Shown here one piece after another: positions 1 to 5,805 of a stretch of DNA of 8,940 bases (position 1 is the stretch's first letter; the number at the start of each line of letters is the position of its first letter). A program made the translations under genes and the position numbers. The stretch is from Solirubrobacteraceae bacterium (lineage in GTDB: Bacteria; Actinomycetota; Thermoleophilia; Solirubrobacterales; Solirubrobacteraceae), in the NCBI GenBank assembly GCA_030043235.1, contig JASHYF010000188.1, forward strand, positions 1-8,940, given 5' to 3'. The notes under the pieces are model-generated. The model worked only from the letters and a program-made list of their open reading frames with translations. It did no database searches and was not told the DNA's origin.

Positions 1-705
1 CCACTGGTAGGCGTAGGAGGTCGGGCTGCCGGTCCACGTGCCGGTGGACGCGCTCAGCGTTTTGCCTTCTTCGGCGCTGCCGCTGACCGCCGGCGCCACC
101 GTGTTCGTCGGCGCCGCCACGGGCTCCGCCACCACGGTCGCGGTCTGCGCCGAGCTCGCTTCGCCCGTGCCGCCCGCGTTGGTCGCCTTCACGACCACGC
201 GCACCGTGTCACCCACGTCGCCGGCGCTCAGCACGTAGGTCGACCCCGTCGAAGCACCCGCGATGCTCAGGCAGGCTTCGCCGAGGACGTCGCAGTCCTC
301 CCACTGGTAGGCGTAGGAGGTCGGGCTGCCGGTCCACGTGCCGGTGGACGCGCTCAGCGTTTTGCCTTCTTCGGCGGTGCCGCTGACCGCCGGCGCCACC
401 GTGTTCGTAGGCGCCGCCACCGGCTCCGCCACCACGGTCGCGGTCTGCGCCGAGCTCGCTTCGCCCGTGCCACCCGCGTTCGTCGCCTTCACGACCACGC
501 GGATGGTATGTCCGACGTCGCTGGAGGTGAGCGCGTGCGTGCTGGCGGTCGCGCCGGAGATCGCACTGCAGCTCGCGCCGGAGGTGTTGCAATCCTCCCA
601 CTGGTAGGCGTAGGAGGTCGGGCTGCCGCTCCACGTGCCGGTCGACGCGCTCAGCGTTTTGCCTTCTTCGGCGGTGCCGCTGATCGCCGGCGCCACCGTG
701 TTCGT
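1..705 (-). repeat. Tandem ~300-bp repeats encoding Ig-like domains
   Basis: The same sequence block recurs with the YQW-encoding end at positions 1, 301 and 598, giving periods of 300 and 297 bp, both in frame. Positions 1-201 and 301-501 differ at only about five sites that I count, while the following ~100 bp, encoding the Cys-pair loop, diverge sharply. The third copy (598 to about 705) is also nearly identical until it enters the linker. The array continues beyond the left edge, so the copy number is unknown. Such near-identity suggests recent duplication or gene conversion. Confidence 0.9.
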
Positions 706-1458
706 GGGCGCGGCCGGCGGGCTCGATTCCGGGGGTGGGCTCGATTCGGGGGACGACGTCGGTTCCGAGGAGGACGACCCAGCCGGTTCGGTTTCCGAGG
801 CCGCTGCGGCCGTCACGTAGGCCGAGACCGGGCAGGAGCTGTAGACCACACCGGTCGTCCAGGAGGCCGGGAGCCCGGAGAGGCGAACCTGGGCGTCGGT
901 CTGGCTCGGGCAGGGTCCGTGCCAGCGGTCGCGGTAGCGCAGCCAACCGCCCGTGCCGAGGATCGCAAGCCAGTAGGTCGTGCCGGAGACGAGCTCGGTC
1001 TTCTCCAGCGGCACTGTCGTCCAGGTCCCGGCGCTGGAGGCGGGGGCCGACCCGGTGCTCAGCAGTGAGCCCGGACGCCCGTCGCTGGCGCTGTACAGGC
1101 CCATCGTCACGACCGTGGCCAAGTTTCCCGAGTTGATGTAGAGGTGCCCGGCGCCAACAGTGCCTGTGGCGTCAGCCTGCAGGCGAAACGCTTCGGCCTC
1201 ACCGGAGGGCAGCGAGTCATTCTGTGCTTCCAGCGCGGTCTGTCCCAGCAGTGGCGTGGCGGACGCTAGAGCGGCGCTGCGATGGACGACAGCGCGCCTC
1301 CTGTGGCGGGTGCGGCGTCGGACCCGGCGCCCGTGGGTTGCGTGGTGAGCTGCACGTCTCGTTGCAGGACGCATGTGACTTGCAGCCAGCGCCGATGATG
1401 CCGCGAACGCGACAACGAGGGCGACCGCCAGGAAGTTGCGCGTGAGCCGTGTGAGCAT
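1..1458 (-). CDS. Secreted protein with tandem Ig-like repeats (3' end beyond window)
   Basis: Reading from ATG at 1458, the frame stays open for 486 codons to the left edge, so the C-terminus lies outside the window. Residues 1-25 look like a Sec signal peptide: basic MLTRLTR, a hydrophobic core, and ALA before a likely cut at 25/26. Residues 30-60 are very rich in Arg and His. Residues about 68-215 look like a beta-sandwich domain (GLYSASDGRPGSLL, SGTTYWLAILG) with Cys183 and Cys209. Residues 216-250 form a Ser/Pro/Glu linker. Three Ig-like repeats begin at Asn253, Asn352 and Asn452; the third is cut by the window. The first two carry a Cys pair (290/297 and 389/396) after the conserved YQW. 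The product should be exported; wall or matrix attachment cannot be judged without the C-terminus. No enzymatic motif is visible. The function is unknown; a structural or adhesive surface role is inference from the architecture. Confidence 0.88.
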   Translation of the reverse strand, partial: MLTRLTRNFLAVALVVAFAASSALAASHMRPATRRAAHHATHGRRVRRRTRHRRRAVVHRSAALASATPLLGQTALEAQNDSLPSGEAEAFRLQADATGTVGAGHLYINSGNLATVVTMGLYSASDGRPGSLLSTGSAPASSAGTWTTVPLEKTELVSGTTYWLAILGTGGWLRYRDRWHGPCPSQTDAQVRLSGLPASWTTGVVYSSCPVSAYVTAAAASETEPAGSSSSEPTSSPESSPPPESSPPAAPTNTVAPAISGTAEEGKTLSASTGTWSGSPTSYAYQWEDCNTSGASCSAISGATASTHALTSSDVGHTIRVVVKATNAGGTGEASSAQTATVVAEPVAAPTNTVAPAVSGTAEEGKTLSASTGTWTGSPTSYAYQWEDCDVLGEACLSIAGASTGSTYVLSAGDVGDTVRVVVKATNAGGTGEASSAQTATVVAEPVAAPTNTVAPAVSGSAEEGKTLSASTGTWTGSPTSYAYQW

Positions 1459-1465
1459 CGAGGGT

Positions 1466-1470
1466 CTCCT
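1466..1470 (-). promoter_or_regulatory. Ribosome binding site of the Ig-like repeat protein
   Basis: AGGAG on the minus strand lies 7 nt before the ATG at 1458. It fixes the start, which also places a signal peptide exactly at the N-terminus. Confidence 0.8.
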
Positions 1471-1543
1471 GTGGGGGCAGGTGGGCATTTGCCTTGCCCT
1501 CGACGCTGCGGTGTCTCAACCTGAGCCGTGCAAGATGCGCTCA

Positions 1544-1601
1544 ACGTTCGGCTGGAACGTCGGTTCAAACGAACGACAGCGGGGTAGTTCAAAGGAACTA
1601 C
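1544..1601. promoter_or_regulatory. Candidate operator array of alternating GTTC/GAAC half-sites
   Basis: Six tetramers alternate: GTTC 1546, GAAC 1555, GTTC 1563, GAAC 1571, GTTC 1587, GAAC 1595. The step is 9, 8, 8, 16 and 8 bp. They build three dyads: ACGTTC-N5-GAACGT (1544-1560), GTTCAAACGAAC (1563-1574) and GTAGTTC-AAAG-GAACTAC (1584-1601, a perfect 7-bp arm). The array ends 86 bp upstream of the ATG at 1458, a plausible position for transcription control of the Ig-like protein. RNA hairpins in a leader are the alternative. The binding protein is unknown. Confidence 0.5.
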
Positions 1602-1774
1602 AGGCGCGTAGAGCCACCGGGGCGGTGCCTGAATTGCTGCCCGGACAGCGTCGCCGCACTGGTGCGAGGGTGGCGCTTGGGCCACCGCGTCGCTGAGCGC
1701 CGCGCCGCGTGCCTGGCTCCTCAGCGAGCCCAGCGACCCTCGTAGAGGTGCTCGCCGGACACCCGTACCTGCCC

Positions 1775-1812
1775 TGCGATCACGCAGTTGCGGTGCGATC
1801 ACGCAGTCGCGG
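1775..1812. repeat. Two tandem 19-bp repeats with internal dyad
   Basis: TGCGATCACGCAGTTGCGG (1775-1793) is followed directly by a copy with one change, T to C at the 15th base (1794-1812). Each copy contains the interrupted dyad TGCG-ATCA-CGCA. Two adjacent dyads at 19-bp spacing could be an operator pair, or a simple slippage duplication. The site lies more than 300 bp upstream of the Ig-like protein start. Confidence 0.6.
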
Positions 1813-1845
1813 GGACGGCAGAAGCCGAGAGCTGTTGCGTCTTGC

Positions 1846-1890
1846 TTCTAGGCCTGACGGCGGTGTTCTAGGCCGAAGTTCGATCTAGGC
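1846..1890. repeat. Three short TCTAGGC copies at the end of the oxidoreductase gene
   Basis: TTCTAGGCC occurs at 1846-1854 and 1866-1874, and TCTAGGC again at 1884-1890, where it contains the TAG stop codon of the oxidoreductase (minus strand). GGCCT at 1851-1855 and AGGCC at 1870-1874 could pair as a 5-bp stem with a 14-nt loop. No T-run follows, so I do not call a terminator. Confidence 0.4.
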
Positions 1891-3000
1891 AGCGGCGGGC
1901 TCGACCGGCTGGACGCATGCCTGCGGCGCGCCGTTGAGCTGCATCGAGATTCCCGCCGCCTCGACAGCTGCGACGATCTCCAGCCCGAGCGCCACATTGG
2001 AGCGGGGCTCCCTGCCGGTGCGGATCGCGTGGGCGAAGTCCAGCAGCTCGAGGCGCAGCGGCTCGTGCGCTTCCACCCGAGGGATCACGACGTCGCCGGC
2101 TCGATAGATCAGCTGGTGCTCACCGAAGTTGGACGGGGACGCGACGTCCATGCCACGGTCATACACCCGCACCGGCTCGTCGGCCGCGGTGTCGTCGTAC
2201 TGGACCATGCGCCTGCTGCCGACAGCGATCATCTGGCGCACCTTGCGTGGAGCGAGCCAGGAGAGCTGCACGTTGGCGGTCGTGCCGCTCGCGAAGGTGA
2301 GCGTCACGAAGGCAGTCTCTGGCACACCCTCCCAGAACACGCAGCTTCCCGTGGCGGAGATCTCGACCACGTGCTCTTTGAGCCAGTACAGGAGGATCGA
2401 GAGATCGTGTGGCGCCAGGTCGCAGACGACCCCGTCGCGTTGATACTTGCCGAGGTTCAGCCTGGAGGAAGTGATGAAGTGGATATCGCCGATCACCTCC
2501 TCCTCGATCAGCTTGCGCACCATGTTGACCGCCGGGCTGTAGACGAAGGTGTGTCCGGGCATCAGCGTCAGCCCGGTCGTCATCGCCAGCTCGGCCACTT
2601 TGACGCCGTCCGCAAGGCTGGTCGCGAGCGGCTTCTCGACGAGCACGTGCTTGCCGGCGAGCAGGGCCCGTTCGGCCAGGGGTGCGTGGGTGGTCGGCGG
2701 GGTGGCGATCACGACGGCCTCGATGGCGTCGTCGGCAAGCACCTCGTCGAAGTCGACGATCGTGCGAGCGTTCGGGTGCTTGCCAGCGATCTGACGAAGC
2801 GGGCCGGAATCGCTGTCGCACAGAGCGTGCAGCCGGAACTCGGGTATCTCGGCCATGTTGCGGGCTAGGTTTGGACCCCAGTACCCGCACCCGACCAGCG
2901 CGACGCCGATCGGCGTCGGTCGAGGCAGGATGCGCTCGCTCCGCAGCCCCTGTGCATCCGCCTCGGCACACCCGTCGCCGTGCCACCCGTTCAGCGTCAT
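1885..3000 (-). CDS. Gfo/Idh/MocA family sugar oxidoreductase
   Basis: NAD(P)-dependent oxidoreductase that probably acts on a nucleotide sugar in the cytoplasm; members of this family beside sugar aminotransferases often make keto- or uronic-sugar intermediates. The 371-residue product has a Rossmann fold starting near residue 31, with the dinucleotide loop GCGYWG at 37-42 and the family signature EKP at 122-124. The C-terminal alpha/beta domain carries CDLAPHD (193-199), whose His198 and Asp199 match the usual catalytic-region motif. I place the start at ATG 3000, preceded by the purine-rich AAGGGGGTG. The frame stays open upstream to TTG 3102, but that extra stretch is Arg-rich, has no ribosome site and begins inside a hairpin. 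The gene lies 207 bp downstream of the sugar transferase on the same strand, so co-transcription is possible but not certain. The exact substrate cannot be read from sequence. Confidence 0.9.
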   Translation of the reverse strand: MTLNGWHGDGCAEADAQGLRSERILPRPTPIGVALVGCGYWGPNLARNMAEIPEFRLHALCDSDSGPLRQIAGKHPNARTIVDFDEVLADDAIEAVVIATPPTTHAPLAERALLAGKHVLVEKPLATSLADGVKVAELAMTTGLTLMPGHTFVYSPAVNMVRKLIEEEVIGDIHFITSSRLNLGKYQRDGVVCDLAPHDLSILLYWLKEHVVEISATGSCVFWEGVPETAFVTLTFASGTTANVQLSWLAPRKVRQMIAVGSRRMVQYDDTAADEPVRVYDRGMDVASPSNFGEHQLIYRAGDVVIPRVEAHEPLRLELLDFAHAIRTGREPRSNVALGLEIVAAVEAAGISMQLNGAPQACVQPVEPAAA

Positions 3001-3098
3001 CAGCACACCCCCTTGCCGAGCGGCAGGGATGCGCAGTCCGCGCAGCCACCGAGCACGTGACAGGCGCCCAGAAACATCGGAACCCGATTTGCGAGCGC

Positions 3099-3130
3099 CC
3101 AAGCCATATGACCGATCAACGGTCGCTTGG
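3099..3130 (-). other. Perfect bulged hairpin in the oxidoreductase leader
   Basis: On the minus strand CCAAGC pairs with GCTTGG (outer 6 bp) and GACCG pairs with CGGTC (inner 5 bp, loop TTGAT), with a 5-nt bulge ATATG on the 3' side only. It lies 77 bp after the sugar transferase stop and 98 bp before ATG 3000. No U-run follows, so it is not a standard terminator. It may be an RNA processing or stability element between the two cistrons, or a protein-binding dyad. Confidence 0.5.
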
Positions 3131-3207
3131 ACCGTGGTCTTCCGCGGAGCCGATCATCGTAGGCGGGATCGTCGAGCCTCGCCGCGCTCGGGTTCTCGTC
3201 GCCTGCC

Positions 3208-4815
3208 TCATAGCGTCGAAGATCTCTGGCGGAGCACCTGCAGCGGCGTGCGTACGAGAAGCCTCAGATCGAGCCCGAGCGACCAGCCGCGGGCATACGC
3301 CACGTCCATGTCGAGCGCCTCCCCGTACGTGGAGTTCGCTCTGGCGGTCACCTGCCACAGACCGGTGAGCCCCTGTGGCACGGAGAAGCGGCGTAGATGA
3401 TGAGGCCCGAAGTGCTCAGTCTCATATGGGATACACGGTCGCGGGCCGACAAGTGACATCTCGCCCCGTAGGACGTTGATGAGCTGCGGCAACTCGTCGA
3501 GGCTCGTCCGTCGCAGCCAGCGCCCGAAGTTCGTGACCGAATCGCCGCGATCGAGCTTGTATAGCCCGTCGCCCGTGCTCACAGCCTCCGGCGACATCGT
3601 CTGCTTTATGTAGTCGCGGTGGACGGCGTCGTCTGTGTCGACCGCCATGGTGCGGAACTTCAGGGCCGTGAACTCCTTCATGTTGGTCCCCAGGCGCGTC
3701 TGGCGAAACAGGATCGGTCCCGGTGAGTCGAGCCGGATCCGCACGGCGATATAGGCGAACAGCGGCGCCAGCGCGAGCAGTCCGATGCCCGCGCCGACCA
3801 GGTCCATCGCCCGCTTGACAGCGCGCGAGCCGCGCGCCGGCTGCGTGCGCGGAAGCCCGAGCAGCGGCATCCCTTCCACCCAGTGCATCGTGACACGGAG
3901 GTCGACGAGCTCGAACAGGCGAGGCACCACGTCGACCTGAACGGGGAGATCATGGAGGTGGCGCATGACGGCGAGCAGCTCTGATTCGGGCTCATTGGAG
4001 AAGGCGATGACCACCCGCTCGACGTCCAGGCGTTCGATGATCGCGGGCAGGCGCTCGGGCGGTCCCAGGACCGTGAGCTTCTCCGGAAGATCGGCTCGGC
4101 GCGCCTTGGGGTTGCGGTCGACGAAGCCGACGACGTTCGCGCCGTACTCGGGGTGTCTGACCAGCTTGCGAGCGACCAGCTGGCCGACCTCTCCGGCACC
4201 GACGATCAGCGTGTTCTGCTCATATGCACGTGTGCGCTTGCACACCTCCCGTGCGACCCGTCGCAGTGTCGGCACGATGCACATGGCCAGGACCCAGAAG
4301 GCGATCAGGGCGTCGATCGACGGAGCGCTCCTGCCAGCCAGCTGCGATGCGACGAGCAGCAGCCAAAGCCCGATGGCGACGATGTAGAAGACTCCGGCGA
4401 CGTCGTCGGACGAGGAATGCGCTGCGCGCTCGTGGTCGCGCTGGTAGAGGCCGTGGAGTTTCGCCACGAACACCCAGCACGGAAGCGTGAGCACGAACAC
4501 CAGCAGCTCGCGCGAGGATCCGAATGCGCCATGCCCGTCCCATAGCAGCGTCACGATCAGGTAGGCGAGACTCAGGCCGAGCAGGTCAGCGATCACCAGC
4601 GTGCGCGGAACCAGCCACGATCGCCGCTCCGCCCGCTTGCGCGAGAGCAGCCCCTGGGTATGCACGTCCATCGCCGCAAGCGGGTCGTCGAACCCGAAAC
4701 GCTGGTGGCGGCTGGCGGCGTCCAGGATGCGCTCGCGGCGCGCGTGCAGCGTGTCGATCGGGGTGACGACCTCGTCGGTCGGGGTGACGACCTCCATTGG
4801 GCGCACATCATGCAC
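3208..4815 (-). CDS. Polyprenyl-phosphate sugar-1-phosphate transferase (exopolysaccharide initiation)
   Basis: Membrane enzyme predicted to move a sugar-1-phosphate from a nucleotide sugar to undecaprenyl phosphate, the first step of a repeat-unit polysaccharide. The 535-residue protein has the full architecture of the WcaJ/CpsE/RfbP-like family: four hydrophobic segments (about 72-92, 103-122, 141-160, 167-183), a Rossmann-like domain with GAGEVG at 206-211, a further membrane segment (338-360), and the bacterial sugar transferase domain. Visible signatures are KFRTM (386-390), LDELPQLINVLRGEMSLVGPRP with the Asp440-Glu441 pair, and GLTGLWQV (482-489). The start is uncertain: GTG 4815 gives the longest frame because TAG lies seven codons upstream; GTG 4806 and ATG 4797 are alternatives, and none has a clear ribosome site. 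Residues 8-21 are a duplicated heptad, EVVTPTD then EVVTPID. The sugar specificity is not readable. Confidence 0.93.
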   Translation of the reverse strand: MHDVRPMEVVTPTDEVVTPIDTLHARRERILDAASRHQRFGFDDPLAAMDVHTQGLLSRKRAERRSWLVPRTLVIADLLGLSLAYLIVTLLWDGHGAFGSSRELLVFVLTLPCWVFVAKLHGLYQRDHERAAHSSSDDVAGVFYIVAIGLWLLLVASQLAGRSAPSIDALIAFWVLAMCIVPTLRRVAREVCKRTRAYEQNTLIVGAGEVGQLVARKLVRHPEYGANVVGFVDRNPKARRADLPEKLTVLGPPERLPAIIERLDVERVVIAFSNEPESELLAVMRHLHDLPVQVDVVPRLFELVDLRVTMHWVEGMPLLGLPRTQPARGSRAVKRAMDLVGAGIGLLALAPLFAYIAVRIRLDSPGPILFRQTRLGTNMKEFTALKFRTMAVDTDDAVHRDYIKQTMSPEAVSTGDGLYKLDRGDSVTNFGRWLRRTSLDELPQLINVLRGEMSLVGPRPCIPYETEHFGPHHLRRFSVPQGLTGLWQVTARANSTYGEALDMDVAYARGWSLGLDLRLLVRTPLQVLRQRSSTL

Positions 4816-4832
4816 CGGGGAGGTCCGCGCGC

Positions 4833-4861
4833 GCTAGACCAGGACAGGATTTTCTGGGCAA
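4833..4861 (-). promoter_or_regulatory. Weak candidate promoter of the sugar transferase
   Basis: On the minus strand TTGCCC (4856-4861) and TCTAGC (4833-4838) are 17 bp apart, with TG one base before the -10. The -10 matches the consensus at only three of six positions. Transcription would begin near 4826, about 10 nt before GTG 4815, which would fit the missing ribosome site as a nearly leaderless message. This is tentative. Confidence 0.25.
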
Positions 4862-4918
4862 GACCAGTCCGGGGGCGGGCGGACCCTAGACTTTTGGCCA
4901 GCGTGCCCCCGCCCTATC

Positions 4919-4936
4919 GTGCAGCTATACTTGCAC
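4919..4936. promoter_or_regulatory. Dyad GTGCA-N8-TGCAC around TATACT
   Basis: Perfect 5-bp inverted arms (4919-4923 and 4932-4936) flank a TATACT hexamer at 4926-4931 in the divergent promoter region. It could be an operator, possibly for the adjacent LuxR-type protein. It is short enough to arise by chance. Confidence 0.3.
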
Positions 4937-4939
4937 TGG

Positions 4940-4968
4940 TTGCGGAGTCGCGGTCACGCTGGCATACT
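4940..4968 (+). promoter_or_regulatory. Candidate promoter of the response regulator
   Basis: TTGCGG (4940-4945) and CATACT (4963-4968) are exactly 17 bp apart, and TGG directly before CATACT gives an extended -10. The predicted leader to GTG 5145 would be about 170 nt, which is long. The match to a housekeeping-type promoter is fair, but GC-rich genomes give many such matches. Confidence 0.35.
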
Positions 4969-5130
4969 CAGCGTCAGACGTGCTTACATAACGGAGTTCG
5001 GCATCCTGGACGGATCGGATTGCGCGACGGAGCCCGAGGACTGCCCAGGGGGGCGTATCGAGCCGAACGGAGGCGGGTCGAGCGGGAAGGCCGAGTTCGC
5101 CCGTGGGAGACGATGAAGATGCAGAGGAAG

Positions 5131-5138
5131 GGAAGGGA
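5131..5138 (+). promoter_or_regulatory. Ribosome binding site that sets the regulator start
   Basis: GGAAGGGA ends 6 nt before GTG 5145. This favours the GTG over the in-frame upstream start at 5103, which would add 14 acidic residues ahead of the first beta strand of the receiver domain. Confidence 0.65.
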
Positions 5139-5144
5139 TGCCCG

Positions 5145-5801
5145 GTGAAGCGGCTGGTCGTAGTTGCGGACAACTCACTGATCGTGGAAGCCATCGCGAT
5201 CGGCCTCCGCAAGAGCGGCGAGTTCAGCGTGGTTGGCCATGTCAACGGCCTGAGCGCCTCGGCGCGGACGGTCCTCGGCGCCTCGCCCGACGTGGTTCTC
5301 GTCGACGATATGGCGCAGTCCCCGCGGGTCGTGGATCTCATCAAGGAGATAAAGGCCGAGCAGGGCTCGGTCGCGGTGATCGTGCTGACGCTGGCGATGG
5401 ATCCGGAGTGGCTCGACGACGTCTTTGACGCAGGCGCCGTCGGCGCGATCTCGAAGGCGACCCATCCGCTTGCGCTGACGACGCTTGTCCGTGAGACAAC
5501 CGACGGACACATCCTCCACGTGCACGAGCCCTTCTCGCGAACCCGCAGCTCTCGCAATCACGCGGTGGCAGTGGAGGGCGTGTCGCTGACACCCCGCGAG
5601 CTCGAGGTGCTGCAGCTTGTGGCATCCGGAGCCAGCAACGGAGAGATCGCACAGACGCTGTGGGTGACCGAGCAGACCGTAAAGTTCCATCTCTCGAATC
5701 TCTACCGGAAGCTAGAAGTAGGCAACCGGACCGAAGCCAGTCACTATGCTCATGTGAACGGCGTGGTGGGCACCGCCTTGCAGCCTGCGGATGTCTCCTG
5801 A
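5145..5801 (+). CDS. LuxR/NarL-type response regulator, receiver plus HTH
   Basis: Cytoplasmic DNA-binding regulator of 218 residues. The N-terminal receiver domain (about 1-120) starts with VKRLVVVADNS, where Asp9 is kept but the usual second acidic residue is Asn10. Asp54 in PDVVLVDD is the expected phosphorylation site, Thr82 and Lys104 fill the switch positions. The usual MPxxDG loop after the phosphorylated Asp is replaced by DMAQSPR. The C-terminal GerE-type helix-turn-helix (about 148-205) is canonical: LTPRELEVLQLVASG and EIAQTLWVTEQTVKFHLSNLYRKL. Start GTG 5145 is chosen from the ribosome site. It is the only plus-strand gene in the window, divergent from the sugar transferase and convergent with the flippase, and no histidine kinase is in view. 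It probably controls the surrounding polysaccharide genes; the signal is unknown, and the altered acidic pocket leaves phosphorylation open. Confidence 0.92.
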   Translation: MKRLVVVADNSLIVEAIAIGLRKSGEFSVVGHVNGLSASARTVLGASPDVVLVDDMAQSPRVVDLIKEIKAEQGSVAVIVLTLAMDPEWLDDVFDAGAVGAISKATHPLALTTLVRETTDGHILHVHEPFSRTRSSRNHAVAVEGVSLTPRELEVLQLVASGASNGEIAQTLWVTEQTVKFHLSNLYRKLEVGNRTEASHYAHVNGVVGTALQPADVS

Positions 5802-5805
5802 CTCA
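5799..5805. other. Palindromic stop-stop junction TGACTCA
   Basis: The regulator stop TGA (5799-5801, plus) and the flippase stop TGA (5803-5805, minus) share the dyad TGACTCA with one base between. No terminator fits between the genes, so each transcript must end inside the other gene or be overlapped by it. Confidence 0.9.

Larger units (their letters stand above)
1459..1884. other. 426-bp intergenic region, no convincing gene, several repeats
   Basis: This gap separates the stop of the oxidoreductase (1885) from the start of the Ig-like protein (1458), both on the minus strand. Its open frames are short, mutually overlapping and resemble no protein I know. It holds a half-site array (1544-1601), a 19-bp tandem repeat (1775-1812) and three copies of TCTAGGC (1847-1890), all listed separately. 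The length and repeat content suggest that the Ig-like protein is transcribed from its own promoter here. I could not find a -35/-10 pair I trust. Confidence 0.6.
4816..5144. other. 329-bp divergent intergenic region
   Basis: This region separates the sugar transferase (minus) from the response regulator (plus) and must hold promoters for both unless the regulator is read from far upstream. I see no credible gene in it. It contains a candidate promoter for each direction, the dyad GTGCA-N8-TGCAC (4919-4936) around a TATACT hexamer, and AGACCAG twice 25 bp apart (4836 and 4861). A regulator placed here commonly controls its divergent neighbour; that is inference. Confidence 0.55.

Noticed and set aside
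1..705. CRISPR-like array because of regular repeats
   Set aside because: The repeats are ~300 bp, contiguous and in frame, and encode Ig-like domains; there are no spacers.
209..1068. Long open frames on both strands across the Ig-like gene, including repeated plus-strand frames starting MPVDALSVLPSS
   Set aside because: They are antisense or shifted readings of the tandem repeats and recur only because the DNA repeats. The minus frame from 1458 has a ribosome site, signal peptide and recognisable domains.
1555..1566. LexA (SOS) box reading of GAACgtcgGTTC
   Set aside because: The core fits GAAC-N4-GTTC, but the flanking bases do not match the usual CGAAC...GTTCG, and the downstream gene is a secreted repeat protein. 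I keep it only as an alternative within the half-site array.
1846..1874. Rho-independent terminator after the oxidoreductase
   Set aside because: Only a 5-bp stem with a 14-nt loop can be drawn, and no T-run follows on the minus strand.
2029..2868. 279-codon plus-strand frame opposite the oxidoreductase
   Set aside because: It is a shadow frame typical of GC-rich DNA; its composition (His, Asp, Arg, Gly rich) resembles no family, and the opposite strand carries clear Rossmann and EKP motifs.
3001..3102. N-terminal extension of the oxidoreductase to TTG 3102
   Set aside because: The extra 34 residues are Arg-rich and unlike the family, TTG 3102 has no ribosome site and lies inside the 3099-3130 hairpin, while ATG 3000 follows a purine-rich site.
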